Assembly (NCBI GenBank): GCA_032622095.1
Contig: CP136064.1
Coordinates: forward strand, 134,365,129-134,429,128
Length of the DNA stretch: 64,000 nt
From: Siphonodentalium dalli
Taxonomy: Eukaryota > Mollusca > Scaphopoda > Gadilida > Siphonodentaliidae
Direction: 5' to 3'
Part shown: piece after piece, positions 28,601 through 43,600 of the stretch
Layout of the letters: every line of letters starts with the position of its first letter
Position numbering within the stretch: the first letter of the stretch is position 1
Made by a program: the position numbers and the translations under genes
The notes under the pieces: generated by a model
Seen by the model: the letters and a program-made list of their open reading frames with translations, nothing else
The model's database searches: none
What the model was told of the DNA's origin: nothing

Positions 28601-31600
28601 GGGTAAGCTCAGAAAAGATCTACATTTATGTTTTTGTGACATTTTCCATTTTTTTTTCTCAAAATCGACCCGAAAAAAAGTTAATTTGGAGGATTTTGGA
28701 ATCTTTTTTGTCATTTCAAGCTAATTGACACTCACTGATGGGTATTCATTGTGGGTTCATAAAATCTTTTGATTTAATGACAGTAAATTAAAATTAAAAA
28801 AAGTTAGCATTTTAGGGAGTAGGGTTTAATGTGTAATGCCAGGTTGCTTTATTGTTGCTTTGTTGTTGCTTTGTTGGCAGTGATTTTAATATCTACCTAT
28901 CTCCTGTTCACAGGCAAAGTTTTTAAAAGACTGTTGACCCAAACAAAATTGTCTGATTGACAATACCAAGAAGGGTGTATTAAGTTCGAAAAGTTATGAA
29001 AAAATTGCACCATCAATTGTTATCTGATCATACTTGCACGTATTTACGTTACGTCTCTGCGCTCCAGCAGCAGCATTGGCAGCTCTCGTAAAAACTGTCT
29101 GTTGCATTAAATTTCATGGCTTACTTTGAAAACCAGTTTGGATACAAGATTGCGATGGATGTATAGAATCTCCTGATGTTAAATTATATGGATGGAGGAC
29201 AAAAACAACGATGCCACGGATGATTTTCTATTATGCAGTGCTGTTAGTATTGGCTTTTGGAACAAAAGAGGTTGATGACGTCAATAACGTAACCGTCGTT
29301 TCTTCGGTAATCAACATGGGACTTTCTTCTAAAACTGTGAGTAAAGTTGCGAATGAGAGGAGGAGGAATACTGACTGTGCATTCATATACAAATGCCTCC
29401 ATGGAATCAACAATGTGCCTGAATTAGTAGCCACTGTAACATTAACGTTCCTATTAGGTCACTGCATCACTGTGATTTCTTCAAGCCCAGAAAGTCACGC
29501 ATCAACATCCAAATGAACTCACCTATGGTTAGAACTGCGACAACTCGCAATGATATCATGAAAGTGCACACAGAGCTTGACTTTTTCTGGCAATCCAATT
29601 TCCTATCCATGGTGAAACATTACATTCATGGCACTTTCTGAACACATCAATGTCACTGTATCATGTTTAATGTTCATTGTTATGAATATTTATTTTATAT
29701 CTACATATATAGGACCTGTAAATGGGATATATATCCCGTAGTGTTTACCTATTAAAATATCTATCTATCTATCTATCCTTGTCGTTATATGATTTTCAGT
29801 TTACCAGATATCAATAACCCCAAATACATTTGCGGTGCTCCATTATATGCCTAAGGATGGAGGAAATTTTGATTTGTTAAAGGGGTTCAGCGTAGTCTCC
29901 CTTCATTTTTACTACCTTTGGATGCCTTTTACAATGGCAGATTAGTATTGTCGTGACCGGTAGCCGATGCCCGTAATTTTGATATATAGAAATGAAAAAT
30001 GTGAGGGTGTGCAACGAAACTTGAAAATTTCACGATTGGCTTACAGACTATTTTGCCAAATTCAAAAAAGACTTGCACTCTTGACTTCCATGGACAGAAA
30101 TAATATAAATTTGAAAAACATTTTCGCTGAAAAGTAACGAAATATATATAAAAACTAATCCGTAACAATTTAATGCTCGCAAGGAATCATTAACAGCAAC
30201 AAAGAATTCAAAGCATTTTATGACAAATATAACCAATAAATAATCCGCAGCTATTTAAAATATTCTCAAAGAATCTGCAGCGGGCATAAAGAATTTGGCT
30301 GTCTTATACTCTCTGGTAAAAAACGCTGACCGTCAATAATAAATGGAATACAATGCCAACCTTAATATAGACCATGCAAAGTGAGGTAATCTTTCTTGAG
30401 AGACAAACACTCAGCCTGTTTCAAACAAATTAGTAGTACCTTGTCTTGTCTTGTCAGAAGTTCCCACGTTGATTTGTCATGGCACCACAGTGTGTGGATT
30501 CCTAATCCTTCAGGATCGTTAACAGTTTTTTGTGTGAAGTACCATCAATCAATATGGATAACTCACTAGTCTCTATATTCAAGTTGCTATGTTGATTTCC
30601 ACAGAACTAAAACACTTGAAAGTTAAACAAATAAATAAATTCCCTGCTGTAGAGCTCCAGTCCGATGACATCAACTTCCAAGAGAGGTGTCAGATAACGC
30701 AGCAATAGTCAGATGAGTCTAAGACGAGCTGTGTGAATACTGCAGGATCTGTTAGGAGTTGCGGTTCTGTCTGAATGCTATCTAAGTCTGCAAGTATTTT
30801 TTAACTTCTTTCTCTGGAATTCTAGGGCGGCGCATTCTGCAAAGAGGCATTGTCGATCTTCTTCAGATGATTCACACAGTTTGGATGTACTGTCTACTCT
30901 CTGGGGGTTGAATGCTGCATGGTTAGTCTGTAAGGTGTATGTTCCGGCCGGTGAGAAGTCCGGCCTTAATTTCTGTTCTGGCAGCATCATGATGGTTTTC
31001 TCTGACATAACAGTAATCTCAATGTATATTGTTGACCTTTACAGCTTCAAAATTCAGATAATAGTACAGGGTTGATTTATTTTTTATTTCTTCTTCCCAC
31101 TTCTTCTCAATTGCTGAATTAATAGCCTCTTCCAAGCAGGGCCCAAGCTAGGGTTTGAAAACAGGGAAGTTCCAAGATGATTTTCCAAGTTTCATTGGTT
31201 GGAGTTTTGTTCATCAGATTATATGCATTTATAGGAAGGTTGTTTGTTGCCAGTAAACGAAGGAAACCAGCTCTTGGTATGAATGTCCTTTTATACTGAT
31301 AGCTGATGCATGGCGATCTCGTACTCGACAAAACTCTCAGGAGAGATAACTCGGTAGAACATGTTGAGTGTATTCCTGTACAGTATAGTTTCAACAGGTG
31401 CAACTCTGAGTAGTGGTGTTACAGCTATCATGGCAGTTCTTGTGGGTAGATGCTGTATTTGTCTAAGCATTGCTGTTTGATGAGCTTCTATCTTCTGCAT
31501 TTCAGACTTGTTAAGGTGTAATACTTAAAAGTTGACTCCAAATGTCAGTTGTGGTATTACGTATGCATTCCATAATTTAGTTTTAATCTGTTGTGTAGCA

Positions 31601-34600
31601 CCAATTTTGCCATACAGCCCTGCCGCCGTCAGTGAATATGCAGTTCTTCTAAATAATTTGACCTTCCCTTCTACATCAACATTGTTTTTGAGTGTCCTCA
31701 TTATTCCCAGATGTTCCGTGCCATCAGGTTTCTTTATGTCTTCCCCATGTATCTCCAGATTGACTGTCCCTTTAGCATTATATAACAGTGTGTTGCTTTC
31801 TGATGGATTTATCTTGTAACGTTCCTGATTTGCATACCACTCCACTCAATCGACCAGGATGTTGACTGCTGAATCTTGACAAGTTGAGAAAAAGCTTTTG
31901 CAGCTGGAACCGCAATCATGTTGTTTTCCAACTTTTCACTTGCTCTTCTGGCATTTTCCCTTATTAGTTTATGTAATGCCATCTTTGTTTCTTTCGCTCT
32001 GTCAAATTCTTTGCTTAAATTCTGCAACTGCCCAACTTCCTTTAATTTCCACCAAGTTTTCTTGTTTTCCTGAACTGCCAGTTTTATATCTGGGGTCCAA
32101 ATATTAAGTTTTTTCTTTTTCAATTTCAGACGAGGTTTGTAACCACCAATGCTCTGTTGTGCAACTTTGTCCAGTATAGTTATTAGGTGGTGAATTGATG
32201 AGGTAATTTCAATTTCGTTAGTCATATTTTGAGGAAATGGCTTCAGTTCTTTCCATATAATTTCATTATATTGAAATTGATTGCAGTGATCCCAATTTGG
32301 ATTTGGATTTATAAATATGTCTAGCTTCTTCATCTCAGGTGATATCTGGACACTGACTGACACTGCAACATGGTCAGACATGTCTTCAAATTTTTCTCCT
32401 ACCATCCAGTTGCTGGTGATTGCCATTGCATGTAGGGCCCTGCGAATCGATTCGATGCGATTCGGAATCTTTCGTCTGATTCGATTCAAAATCGGCTGTC
32501 CTGGTTCAAATTGTATCGAATCACTGGCACCAGTTGTATTCTCATTACAGCAACGACATCATTGCTTTTTCGTGAAGATAGCTTAATGACTTCATTATTG
32601 CTTATGATACCATTTCGATATTCTACAGCAGAGATAGCCACAAATAATGCGCATTTAATTGGTTAAATGTGAATTTGATCCATTTATGGATAATATTTGC
32701 ATTTATATACTTATCACTTTAATATCGTCGTTACGAAGTTAGTCAAATGATACTGGTACGGCCACTCAGTCAAGTGTTATCTACATCTTCACTATTGATA
32801 CGTCTGATGTAATGATTCGATTCGAGATTTGTTGCGATTCGGAATCATTTGGCTGAATCGATTCGAGATTCCATTCGAAATGAAAATGGCTGATTCGCAG
32901 GGCCCTAATTGCATGCTTATTGCAGAAGATATAGTCTATCTCAGCAGTATCATTACCGGTACCATTAACATGGAAGAATGTCGGTTTTCCAGTAAGTTTT
33001 GTGTGCAACTCCCTCAACTCGAAGAACTTCTTTAGTTCCACATCCCTGTTGTTGCCCCTGTGACCTACTATTAATGAAGAGTTGAAGTCTCCACATACAT
33101 CCTCAAGCAAACTTTTCTGACTCATATTTTAACCACAGCCATGCATCTTTGAACGGCCGTTTTTTCAATTGTGTCAATCTGTTAGCGACTTTCAGAAGTG
33201 TGGGGGTCTGGTTGCTAATTTCTGTCTGTCTATGTAAACCACGCACACATATTGGATAATCCACATTTGGTGATGTATTCTAAGGTTATTCTGATCTGAA
33301 TGAGATGAATTGCGGATCCACCGGCCCGAAATTCCCATTTTTACTAACAAATCGCTCAAATTCATTCATTTGTTGCATATATATATTTTGTTGAGAATAA
33401 TAGGAGATGGTCCGGTAATCACTATATATACAATGCATAGCACTTGTGCGATACCAATGTTGCGGTTAAAGTGAACATCTGTAATCATGGAATAGCGATG
33501 TAGTCAGCCATTCATTGTCGGCACCTGACTGGCGGTGATGTAACCTGCTGTACCTGACTGTTAGGTAGAAAAGGACTTCATTCACATACATCTACAATTT
33601 TATTTCTTTTTATTTCGACCGACCGACCCAGTTTTCTTCCAGAAAAATCAACAAATCATTTTTTCAAATAAAATGGCCCGATGAGATCATTCATATCACA
33701 GAATTAAAATTCCACTTGCCAAAATTTTTGCCAAATGAATTTTGTGTTTTGCCAAATGAAATTAGTTTTTTGCCATTGCCAAATTGCAGTGCAAACCCTG
33801 AGAAGCAAGTTAATAACATGAACAATTAACAAACCTGTCTAAGAACTCTTTTCCTCTCCCAATCAAATTCATCTCCTGCAGTGATATCGTCATGTTTTTT
33901 TTTAGATTTTCTTTCATCTCTGTCAAAATTAGGCAGATATGTTGTAATAAAGTGGTCATCAAACTCGTCACATTCTGTAGTCTTTCTTTTCTTATTAGTT
34001 GCTGAATTAGATATTCTAATTCTAGGTGATAATCCCTCATCTCTTGGTCTCTTGACTGAAGTGTTAGAACTGCATTTCTGTGAGGGTGCCAGACTATCGA
34101 CATCATAGGGACTTTCAGCTAATGGGAGTAAGCTGTTATCTAGATCATCATTCTCTCCGACAATTTTTTTACTTGGGGTATCAAATGACAATGATTTTCT
34201 TGACCTGAAAAATGGAAAATAATCTATTCAATAAAAGATATAATAGTCAGAAAGCAAAGGCCCAAATTTAGGGGCATTAAGTAAAATTTCAAGTTTTTTC
34301 TCTCAATGAAATGTGATTCTGGACGGAATGTTCTTCAATTTCAGGGTGGGTGTACGGTTCTCACCTTTGAGCATTTCCTAGAATCCAAGGGGGGGGTCTA
34401 ACATTGCTGCCATATTACAGAATATGCACTGAGTCAATTTTGTTGGAGATAATTCATATCAAATGTATATATTTTATTTGGATGCTTCATCCAAGTTTCC
34501 TTTGACAGAAAGCAGCTATAGTGAAATCGGTAGCTTTATGTTGAAGCATCCAGCTTAATATACTGTTCTATAGCGGGGATTAAGCGTTAATTATCAGCTT

Positions 34601-37600
34601 TAACTCTTTCATCCCTGAATATACAGATATAGATGTCCCAGAACCCTGGATTATCAGCTTGCCTAAGAAAAATTATGTGTCCCTGATATATTGCTGCAAC
34701 ACTACCTTTAGAGTGATGTCGGGTATGGCAAACTGAATGTTTTATGATCGTTAACAGGTGACCTTCAATTTGTGTTATATACCAATTGGGGGCGTCACAT
34801 CTAAATGATATATCAGGTGTGTGCAGGTGAGAACCGAGAAGGGACATTGAATCCCAACATATGCTATAGGGGCATGTATCACCTGTATCTGGGATATCAA
34901 CTTAGCATATCAATATTTTCCACAAATACATAGATGTACATGTATGTGTCATTCTTTGCAAGTGTGGTGTATACACTTGGTTGTGATGCCACCGTGCATG
35001 GTTTCAAATGTTTTACCAATCGGTTCATTGAACATAATTGCATTATCAAAGGCACGAGCAGACCAGTACTAACCAAGTTAGTATGTCAGAAAGACGCTAT
35101 TTGATCGAAACGGACATATACTCCCACATCTAGCAATTTTAAACCCAGGGATTTACTTGTCCGTATGCTGAGGAATTATGAGTAACATTCCAAATAAAAC
35201 AACTGCCAATGTCCTGATTCGATTCCCAAAATGATTATGAATGTCGATTTCATGTTTATAATATGCACGTGCAGCTATTATTATTAAAGTAGCGCCGTAG
35301 TGCGGCACTGTAATTTCCGTAACATTGCGTCGAAAATAGGAGACATTAGACGGATACCACAAATAAAACATCGTTACAAAGGTCAACATTATCTTCTTTA
35401 TTTCATAAACATAATAATAATAATTGTATCGGTAAGTTTTTGTGATAAACAATAAACCAAAATCGAAACGTGACTCAAAACACCATGCACACCTGTCGGT
35501 AGTATTGCGTCATCGATTTTTAGGAAAACCCAAAATAGTAATCGTGACGTCATACAGCTGCTGTCTATATTTATAGGCCCGGAATGTCTCTTAATCGCGC
35601 ACATGCTAGGTATTCGTGCGCACAGATAAATTAGATTTGATGCCGAATATCACCCAAAGGATATACAAGTCGCTAACCAATAAAATAATTTGTATATCTC
35701 TGGAAATATTGTATTATTCCCGACAATTTCGCTCTGCCCGCTAAAGTGGGCTGCCGGGATGAACGTAAATTGTACTCTAACACTGTACTCTAGCAAATAT
35801 TGGTGTGAAGCAAGGTGATAGTCTTTATAGTCCAATACTATTTAATTTATATATTGATGATATCACTGAATATATGCACTCCCATCTGTCTGCACCAGAC
35901 CTGTTAAGTTTTGAAAATGTCAATCCGTGAGATTTTTGCGGGAGGTATGCACAAATATGTTCATGTTCCAAAAATAATTTTTATGATGAAGATTGCATAG
36001 TTTTTATGAGTTTCTATTTTATAAATAATATATAGACCTAAATAAAATGGCAATGAATGTCCTGTTGGTAATTGTAATAGAGCTGCTCTGTGTGGGAGAT
36101 ACCACCATTTATTGAAAAGAAAGAAGCAGATCACACTTCGTAAAAATACTCAGAATTCCACCGGATATGCGCGAAACCGAAAGTACAATATCGTAATAAA
36201 CGACAAAATGGACTCGTCTTACGGTTTAACCCACAAAAGAAATGCACACACAGTCCTTCCCAGGAGACGGGAGTGATTGCTCTCGCACCCGTATGCACTC
36301 GTAATTTTCAATTCACGGGTGCTAAAATTCGCACCCGTCCTTCTTCACAAAATACTAATGGAGACTGTAATTGTTGGTTCAATATTGAACTATTTTAAGG
36401 TTTATTTAGATGCTTTACCATCTCAGTGCAACTATGGCATATTAAAGTGTAACTAGACATGTCTATTCCACAATGACTTTTTGTTTGAGCAAAAACCCAA
36501 CTTACATGTACATTTATAGTATGGGTGTCATATTACACCCGTCTTCTGCATTACGGGAGCAAATAAATGCTCTCGCTGTGTTTTCCTCATGGGAAGGACT
36601 GCACACATTCCACCATTTATTAACAAATTTTAAGAAGCAGAAACTTTGTTTAAAGTTAGTCAAAATGAACCCGAGTTACACAGGTTACAACCAGACATGT
36701 ATGCGTGAAACCGAAAGTACAAAATGACCCGTCTTAAAAGTTTACCCGCAAAATAAAAGACACATTCCGTTCGTAATGCATACCACTATCAGTGAACTTA
36801 AATCATAAAGTATCCATTACTTATGTTCATCAATGGGGCCTCACAATACAGCTGCACACTTGTGATTAAAAGTATTGTTTTATTTCGTTTGCAATGCATA
36901 CCACTAATCCGTTTTGAAGACTATCTTGAGTCTCCGAAATTAGTACCAAATCATCTGCATATAATAGATGGCTAAATTTAGTTTCATGTAATGAAACTAA
37001 ATTTAGCCATCTATTATATGCAGATGATATGGTGCTAATTTCGGAGACTCAAGATAGTCTTCAAAACTGCCTTGATAGTTTTGAAAGATATTGCAATGAT
37101 TGGAAGCTAACTGTTAACACTAATAAGACAAAGACAATGATTTTTTTCAAAAAGTGTTACTACAAATCACATTGAACATTTCTGTTTTGGACCTCTTGAA
37201 TTGGAGATGGTGGATATTTAGGTATTATCTTTCACAAAGGTGGAACCTTAATCAAAGCTGCTGATAGATTATCAGACAAAGCTAAGAACGCATATTATGC
37301 CATCAAAAGTAAACTTAATCAGGCTTTCCGCTAGTAGGGCAGGGGGTCCCTTTAAGGGTCCCATTCCCCTAGCCAATTTTTCCCTTTCTGTCATACCACA
37401 GGACATATTCATATTCCATATGATATGTATAAAGGTATAAAGATGTTTACTTCTCAATTTTGTTGGGACACTACTAAGAAATTTAAATAGTTGACAACTT
37501 TATTTGATTTATAGCGAGAATACACACTCGGACCGATCTAACACTAAAAGTTGGATGTCAGTATGTCTGTAGGCCGGAGCTAACATTCAATGTGCAGGGT

Positions 37601-40600
37601 CGATGTGTCCATTTAGAATATAGAGTACACTTTATTTAGTTTTTTTCTGAAATGCTCCGGATTCTGAACGAGCCCACCCGGCTCTGCACGTTGCACGCTA
37701 GCTCCAACCTGCAGACACAGTTAGATGAACTGAGGAAGCGATCAAACCCGACATCGCTAGAACACATGCTTTGGAGTCCTCTGGTTACGAAAAATGACTG
37801 CCGATAATTTAATCATACCCACTGATTCTATCTTCATGTCGTAAAATATATATATCACTCCATTTTTTTCAAAACATCTTATCTATGTTTATTATAATTT
37901 AGCTTGATATTTAGAACTAAAACATTGCACCTTTATTCTAATCCTTCATTGCTTCCTACCTGCTAATCGTCTATTTGCTGAGTGTTATATTCCGGCACGT
38001 TATGCACCCGAAGTTCGTGAAGTTAAACGACTCACTATTCAAGACTCGGCAGATAGTTCGAATTCCGAACTATCTGCTGAGTCTTGAATAGTGAGTCGTT
38101 TAACTTCAACGGGCGCGTTTCCGTATACTGGGAACAACGCGATGGCCATCACCATCGGTGATCTATAACCTGGCAATAAATTTTTATCTAATCAATTTTC
38201 TAGGTTTTAAAGTTATTGTGGTTGATAGCATAGTAACTTGGGTAGAAAATGGATTCAAAACGATCAGCAAATCTACTCTCTGATTCTTCTATTGGCCGAT
38301 ACAACAAAAGTAGGTCCACTAGTGTTTCCACAACATTGAAAACACGACTACATTTTCCCCTTGGCGGATACAGGACCCATTCCCCAAAACCTGGCGGAAA
38401 GCCTGACTTAAGGATTACCCAAATATATCAGTGAAAACATGGATGCAAATAGTTAACTCCATGATAATTCCAATAATGACATATGTATCAGAAATATGGA
38501 TTTCGAATCTAAATATTAACCCTAACTCAATGAAACACATATTTTAATAGCTCATGTGTTGATAAAACTTATACTTCAATCATGAAAGACATACTAGATG
38601 TTTACATTAAAGCTACGAACATTGCAGTATACTCAGAACTCAATAATATACCAACATGCTTAAAAATGTTCACTCAGAATTCAAATTTCAGAGGAGGCTG
38701 ATGGAGGTCAGTAAATCTGGGGACTCAACTAGACACAAATTATTAATTTCAGCATTCAATGAAGATAACCTTATGAGGAAAATCAGGCCAAAAATGTCAT
38801 GGGCTAATTCATTGACTCAAATAGAGAAATTTGTGGGCCAAAAACTCAGTTATGAATGGATCTGAACTAAAAAACTTAACAACAGCTACATATAACTTAA
38901 AAGTTGAAAATGACTATAATAATCTCAATGACGGTAAACTCCGATTTTACAGCAAAATTTATGGAATCACCAAACTCCAAAACTTCATGTATCTCACATA
39001 TAACATCCCAAATGCGAATCGAAAAGAATTAACTAAATTGAGGATTAGTACCCATGGTCTACATATTGAAACAGGTAGATACACTAGACCAAAAAAAGAC
39101 GTTTCTGACAGATTGTGCAACTGTTGTACCAAACAAACTGAGGACAAAATTTAACAATTTGATTTATCAAGTTATGATTTTATGAATAAATTATAATTAC
39201 CTGATATGTCGATATTGATAGTAACTTTGCTTACTAGATATTTACGCTGTGCGGTTCGTTCCGCTTTTCTGTTCCGTGTTTTTGAAAAACCGGTAATCGA
39301 AAATACCGCACCGTATACTCATCTTGTCATTCATCTGAGGCGAACAACAAGCCGCCTATGCTAACTTCATAGGGGAGGATGGGTGGGTCATGGACATATC
39401 AGGTAATTATAATTTATTCATAAAATCATAACTTGATAAATCAAATTGTTAAATTTTATTTCATAAATTAAAATTACCTGATATGTCCATATTGATAATA
39501 TTTAGACTTCAGAGCTCACTTATATGCTGTGGTCTGATGAAGTTTGCAGAAATTATGTGGGTCAAACCCAATATATACAGTCCAGATTTCATATATCTAT
39601 AGTCTGTATTCCAATCGAATATACAGCGCATACAGCTTGACATGTATATGAATGTACCTCCCTCTCTTTTTCTGGTATATGTGCATATATATGTGTCAAT
39701 GCACACAAGTCCAGGTTCGTCGACGTAAGGAGTAATACAAAAACCATAAATCACGTCTCCGGGATATCAATGTCTACTGTATATTCTTCACAAAGAAATT
39801 AACACTTGATGATTGGGATCAATCTGCATGTTAATAATTCTAGAAATAGGCATTCCTTTAAATCAATCCCCACAATTTGAAGGACCAATATTATAATTGG
39901 GTGTCCTCACAGTTTTAGCTTTCTCTTTCGTCTGTGTTGGAATGTCAGAGACGAAGCCTATTTATGACTCTACATGTACAATCTAATAGGATATAGTTGG
40001 CAAGTATGTGGTTCATTTGTTGCTAATAACAATTTGTCTTCCCTTGTTTAGAACGATGTTCTATCCTTTCCACAAATTACATGTTATGGTGCTACATGTA
40101 TATCCAAAGGTCCAAAAGGTACCTCTTGCTAAAACAGAGTTTAGTTTTATGTTACAGAGACGTAAATAATTCAGCCAAATTAGCAATCCATCAAAAAGGC
40201 TTTATCGGTATGACGGTATCAATATGTCGTGTGACACAAACTACTATAGTATTCTAGTACTGTAAGGAATTTTGAAATATTCCAATTGTAGTCTCTTTGA
40301 TCACCCTGGAGTAATTTCGATATATTGTTCAGAAAAACCCTCTGTTCTGATAGTCTGTACATGTGAACCCTTACATGAAGTGTGCAAATAGTTTGAACAT
40401 TGATGGATTCATATTGCTCATTTTGACATGGTATGTTAGTAGATTTTCCTCCACTGGAATAGTCAAATCCTCTGAGGAATCCTAACATCTCCGGCAGACT
40501 GGATAGCAATACGTACTGTCAGGGTCACTGTTGAGTCACTGGTATACCCATTGTATAAGAATGAGTTTGGTCCAATATTTATGTATGTGAATTAATCCGA

Positions 40601-43600
40601 ACATGTGACACAAATGGAAACGGGTGGGAAAAAATATGTAAACATGTTGTCTTAACAATTTATCAATGCGTCTAGGGCATATTGCTAGGGATGTAGTTTT
40701 CATGCACCTAATGAACTGTCTCTTCATTTGGTGATGTGGCCAATATCGGAAAGTTCATTTAGAGAACTTACACATAACTGACGATGTCTGACATTTTGTT
40801 ATTGATACTTTCAACATCACATCTGACATTGTGATTCGGATAAATGTACTGGTAGACATGTACCGGTATGGCAACATGGATATTTTGTCTGAGGGGCAAA
40901 GACAAAATTATGTTCTTTGTAAATATGACAACTGTATTTCCCAAATAATTTATGTGCTTTTTGACACGATCTAATATATGGGTACATAACGTCTTATCAA
41001 ATGGTAAGTTATTGACCTATTGGTTGTTAATGAGACTGACTGGTCCTGGAGGAGGTGCAGGTCATGGCAGAATGTGGTAATTTATCAGTAAAACTGCTCT
41101 TATTGCCCGCAATTAAGTTCATTCACTGGGATATCGCCATACCACTTGCCCTGAATCATATGGGTCCTGAAATGACTTCCACAGCCTAAGGTACCGCCAT
41201 TAGTAGTGATTATAATTTATACATTTGGGATGTACCCTCTCTTTCACAATGGCACGACCTTTCAAAATTGTGCTAATCTGAATGTCAAATTTCATTAACA
41301 TATATGGTGGGTTTGGTATTGTCTCTCAGCTTTACATTTGGAACAATTTGCAAATGTCATTTTATCTGAACAAAACCAATTCATTTTAGATGTCATTTAT
41401 CTGAAACAAATAAAAGTATCTAATCTTAATTATAGTATACCAAGTCTTCTCTAGACCGATTTACTACAATCCCTTTGTCAGATTTTGTTATCTTATTGAA
41501 AGAGTGGATACTTTATTGACTGATCACCATATGTATTCAGTGGTGTATGTAATAACCTGTACCGGTGTACTAAAACTTCATGGAATCATCTCACTTTGTA
41601 ATGCACAACCACATTAAAATGTATATAACACTATAATAACAGAGCAAATGAGAAGGCATCAGATTCCGATATAAAAAGAATTCTACAGCTTATTGCGGGA
41701 GACTTGTTTATTTCATAATGGCAGAAGTACATGTACATGTATGCCAACTTCTCACCAACATGATTTCTAACTACTAGTACAAGTAAATCAGTTAAATAAT
41801 CGAAAATGCCAGCACCTATATATATACCGGTACTGTACTACATGTAGTAGGTACCGTACATGAGATATTTTCAACGCTTCATAATAGTTGAATATATACC
41901 TACGGTACATGTACCTGTATAATTAAAACAATGGAATTCAAGTTGTGTCAGACCTGTTGTTTGGCATAAACAATGTACCAGTAAGTGACTTTGGTGTTAC
42001 TGTTAGTCATTGCTTTTGATAACATAAGTTCATGATTTTTACAAAATAATTTTAATGAATCAAAACCATGTGCAGCTACATGTGTAACATGTAACTGTCT
42101 TTGTCAATTTAGTCATTATCCAAGTCTGGTTTAGTCTTGGTCTAATGATCAAAGGCGGAATGTTATGTACCGGTGTAACTTATGATCATGATCCCGGAGT
42201 CTGATGAATTATAATTAATACATTTCACAGCATTGTCCATGTCTGCATGTTTGGTAAACATCCTCACTCGACTCACTGACACTGGTGAGTAGTGCCATTG
42301 CCATGCTGATTCTCCATATCATGTACTACCCTTCACAAGTTCACACACATGTAGATACCGTAACAGTATAATGTACTATTCAGAATCTGAATCAACATTC
42401 AATGACCTTTTTACGGCATCAGCGTTGACTGCATTTCAGAGTTGAAGGGCTGAGGAGTCCAGAATAGAGCTATAAGTATAATCATCATATTTTGCAATAA
42501 TCATTTCATTGTTTGCATTCTTCCATTGTCAATCAGTGCTATTCACTTATTCCAGTCAATGTCCATGATAATAACAGTTAAATACTGAGTAGCCTGATCT
42601 GCCACACTCTGACACTGACAGTGACTCACACTCACAGTGTCAGTCTCTGAGTCTGTGACCAGTCCAGTGGCAGTGTGGGATATTCGGATTGGTCCCGTCA
42701 CTTCACATGATATTTTCTGATAATTGAGCGGTATTTCTAACATCCAAACGGGTTAAAACAGTCTATATCTAATCCGTTGTGAACACGAAAGAATGAGATA
42801 CACATTTTCTGCGAATGATGTACCCGGTACGAAACAAGCAGATATATGACAGATGAAAAAACAACACATAAAAACAATTGGAAATTCCACACCGGAAGTT
42901 CCGCATGCGCAGTGGTTTCGATAATGCAAGGTGGCTAATATGTACTCTAACTCTCAGAACAATTTATCCCCAATTTCATGCATAAGAATGTTTAAACATT
43001 ATCATAACATCTTCGACTTGTTTTAATTTGTTTTCATGAAAAGGAATGATAAATGGCACAATAAACATATCTAGAATGACAAATGAATTCAAATTAGCCA
43101 TTTTCCCCGTCAAACTTCGGCGAGGTACAAAAATGTATGAATCTGAGTACGAAAGTCGGAGTGTTCCTCTATCGTATTGCAATAATCGCCAACCTATTAT
43201 AATAAAAAATAGCTATGCAGGGGGATAACTCGGAAAAATTCTCACTGTGGCGGAAAAATTCTCATTGTAGCGCTTTAAGTGCAATAAGGAATCCCTTATT
43301 GCGCTTAAGGGAAGATCTAATTGCGTGCTTAAGCACAATAAGGAATCTCTTATTAAGCGCAATAAGCTAATTGCGCTTAAGCGCAATAAGGAATATTCCT
43401 TATTGCGCTTAAGTGCAATTAGCCACATACATAAACTCCCTATAATTCAAATTGTGTAGTCCATGGTACAATGGGCGTAGCAAAATCAGCAAATATAGCA
43501 TAATTCTACTATTTGCAGAGGGGTATCAGATCTCATGATGGAGATATTAATTGCGATTAAGCGCAATAAGGATGTAATTGTGCTTAAGCGCAATAAGGAT

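Larger units (their letters stand above)
35783..39152 (+). pseudogene. Shattered non-LTR retrotransposon reverse transcriptase
   Basis: Pieces in correct order on the plus strand: GVKQGDSLYSPILFNLYIDD (35794-35853), then LLYADDMVLISETQDSL (about 37006-37056) followed by NCLDSFERYCNDWKL and KTKTMIFFKK. Next comes GGYLGIIFHKGGTLIKAADR with SDKAKNAYYAIKSKLNQ (about 37213-37323), then after a gap the C-terminal piece KLRISTHGLHIETGRYTRP and DRLCNCC (about 39030-39125). YADD normally follows the first motif within about 100 bp; here about 1.1 kb of unrelated repeats separates them. Stops and frameshifts abound. Confidence 0.72.

Noticed and set aside
29211-29516. Possible small secreted protein (MPRMIFYYAVLLVLAFG)
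   Set aside because: The second half resembles the C-terminus of a CR1/L2 reverse transcriptase and is followed by that type's tetranucleotide tail, so a retrotransposon relic is likelier.
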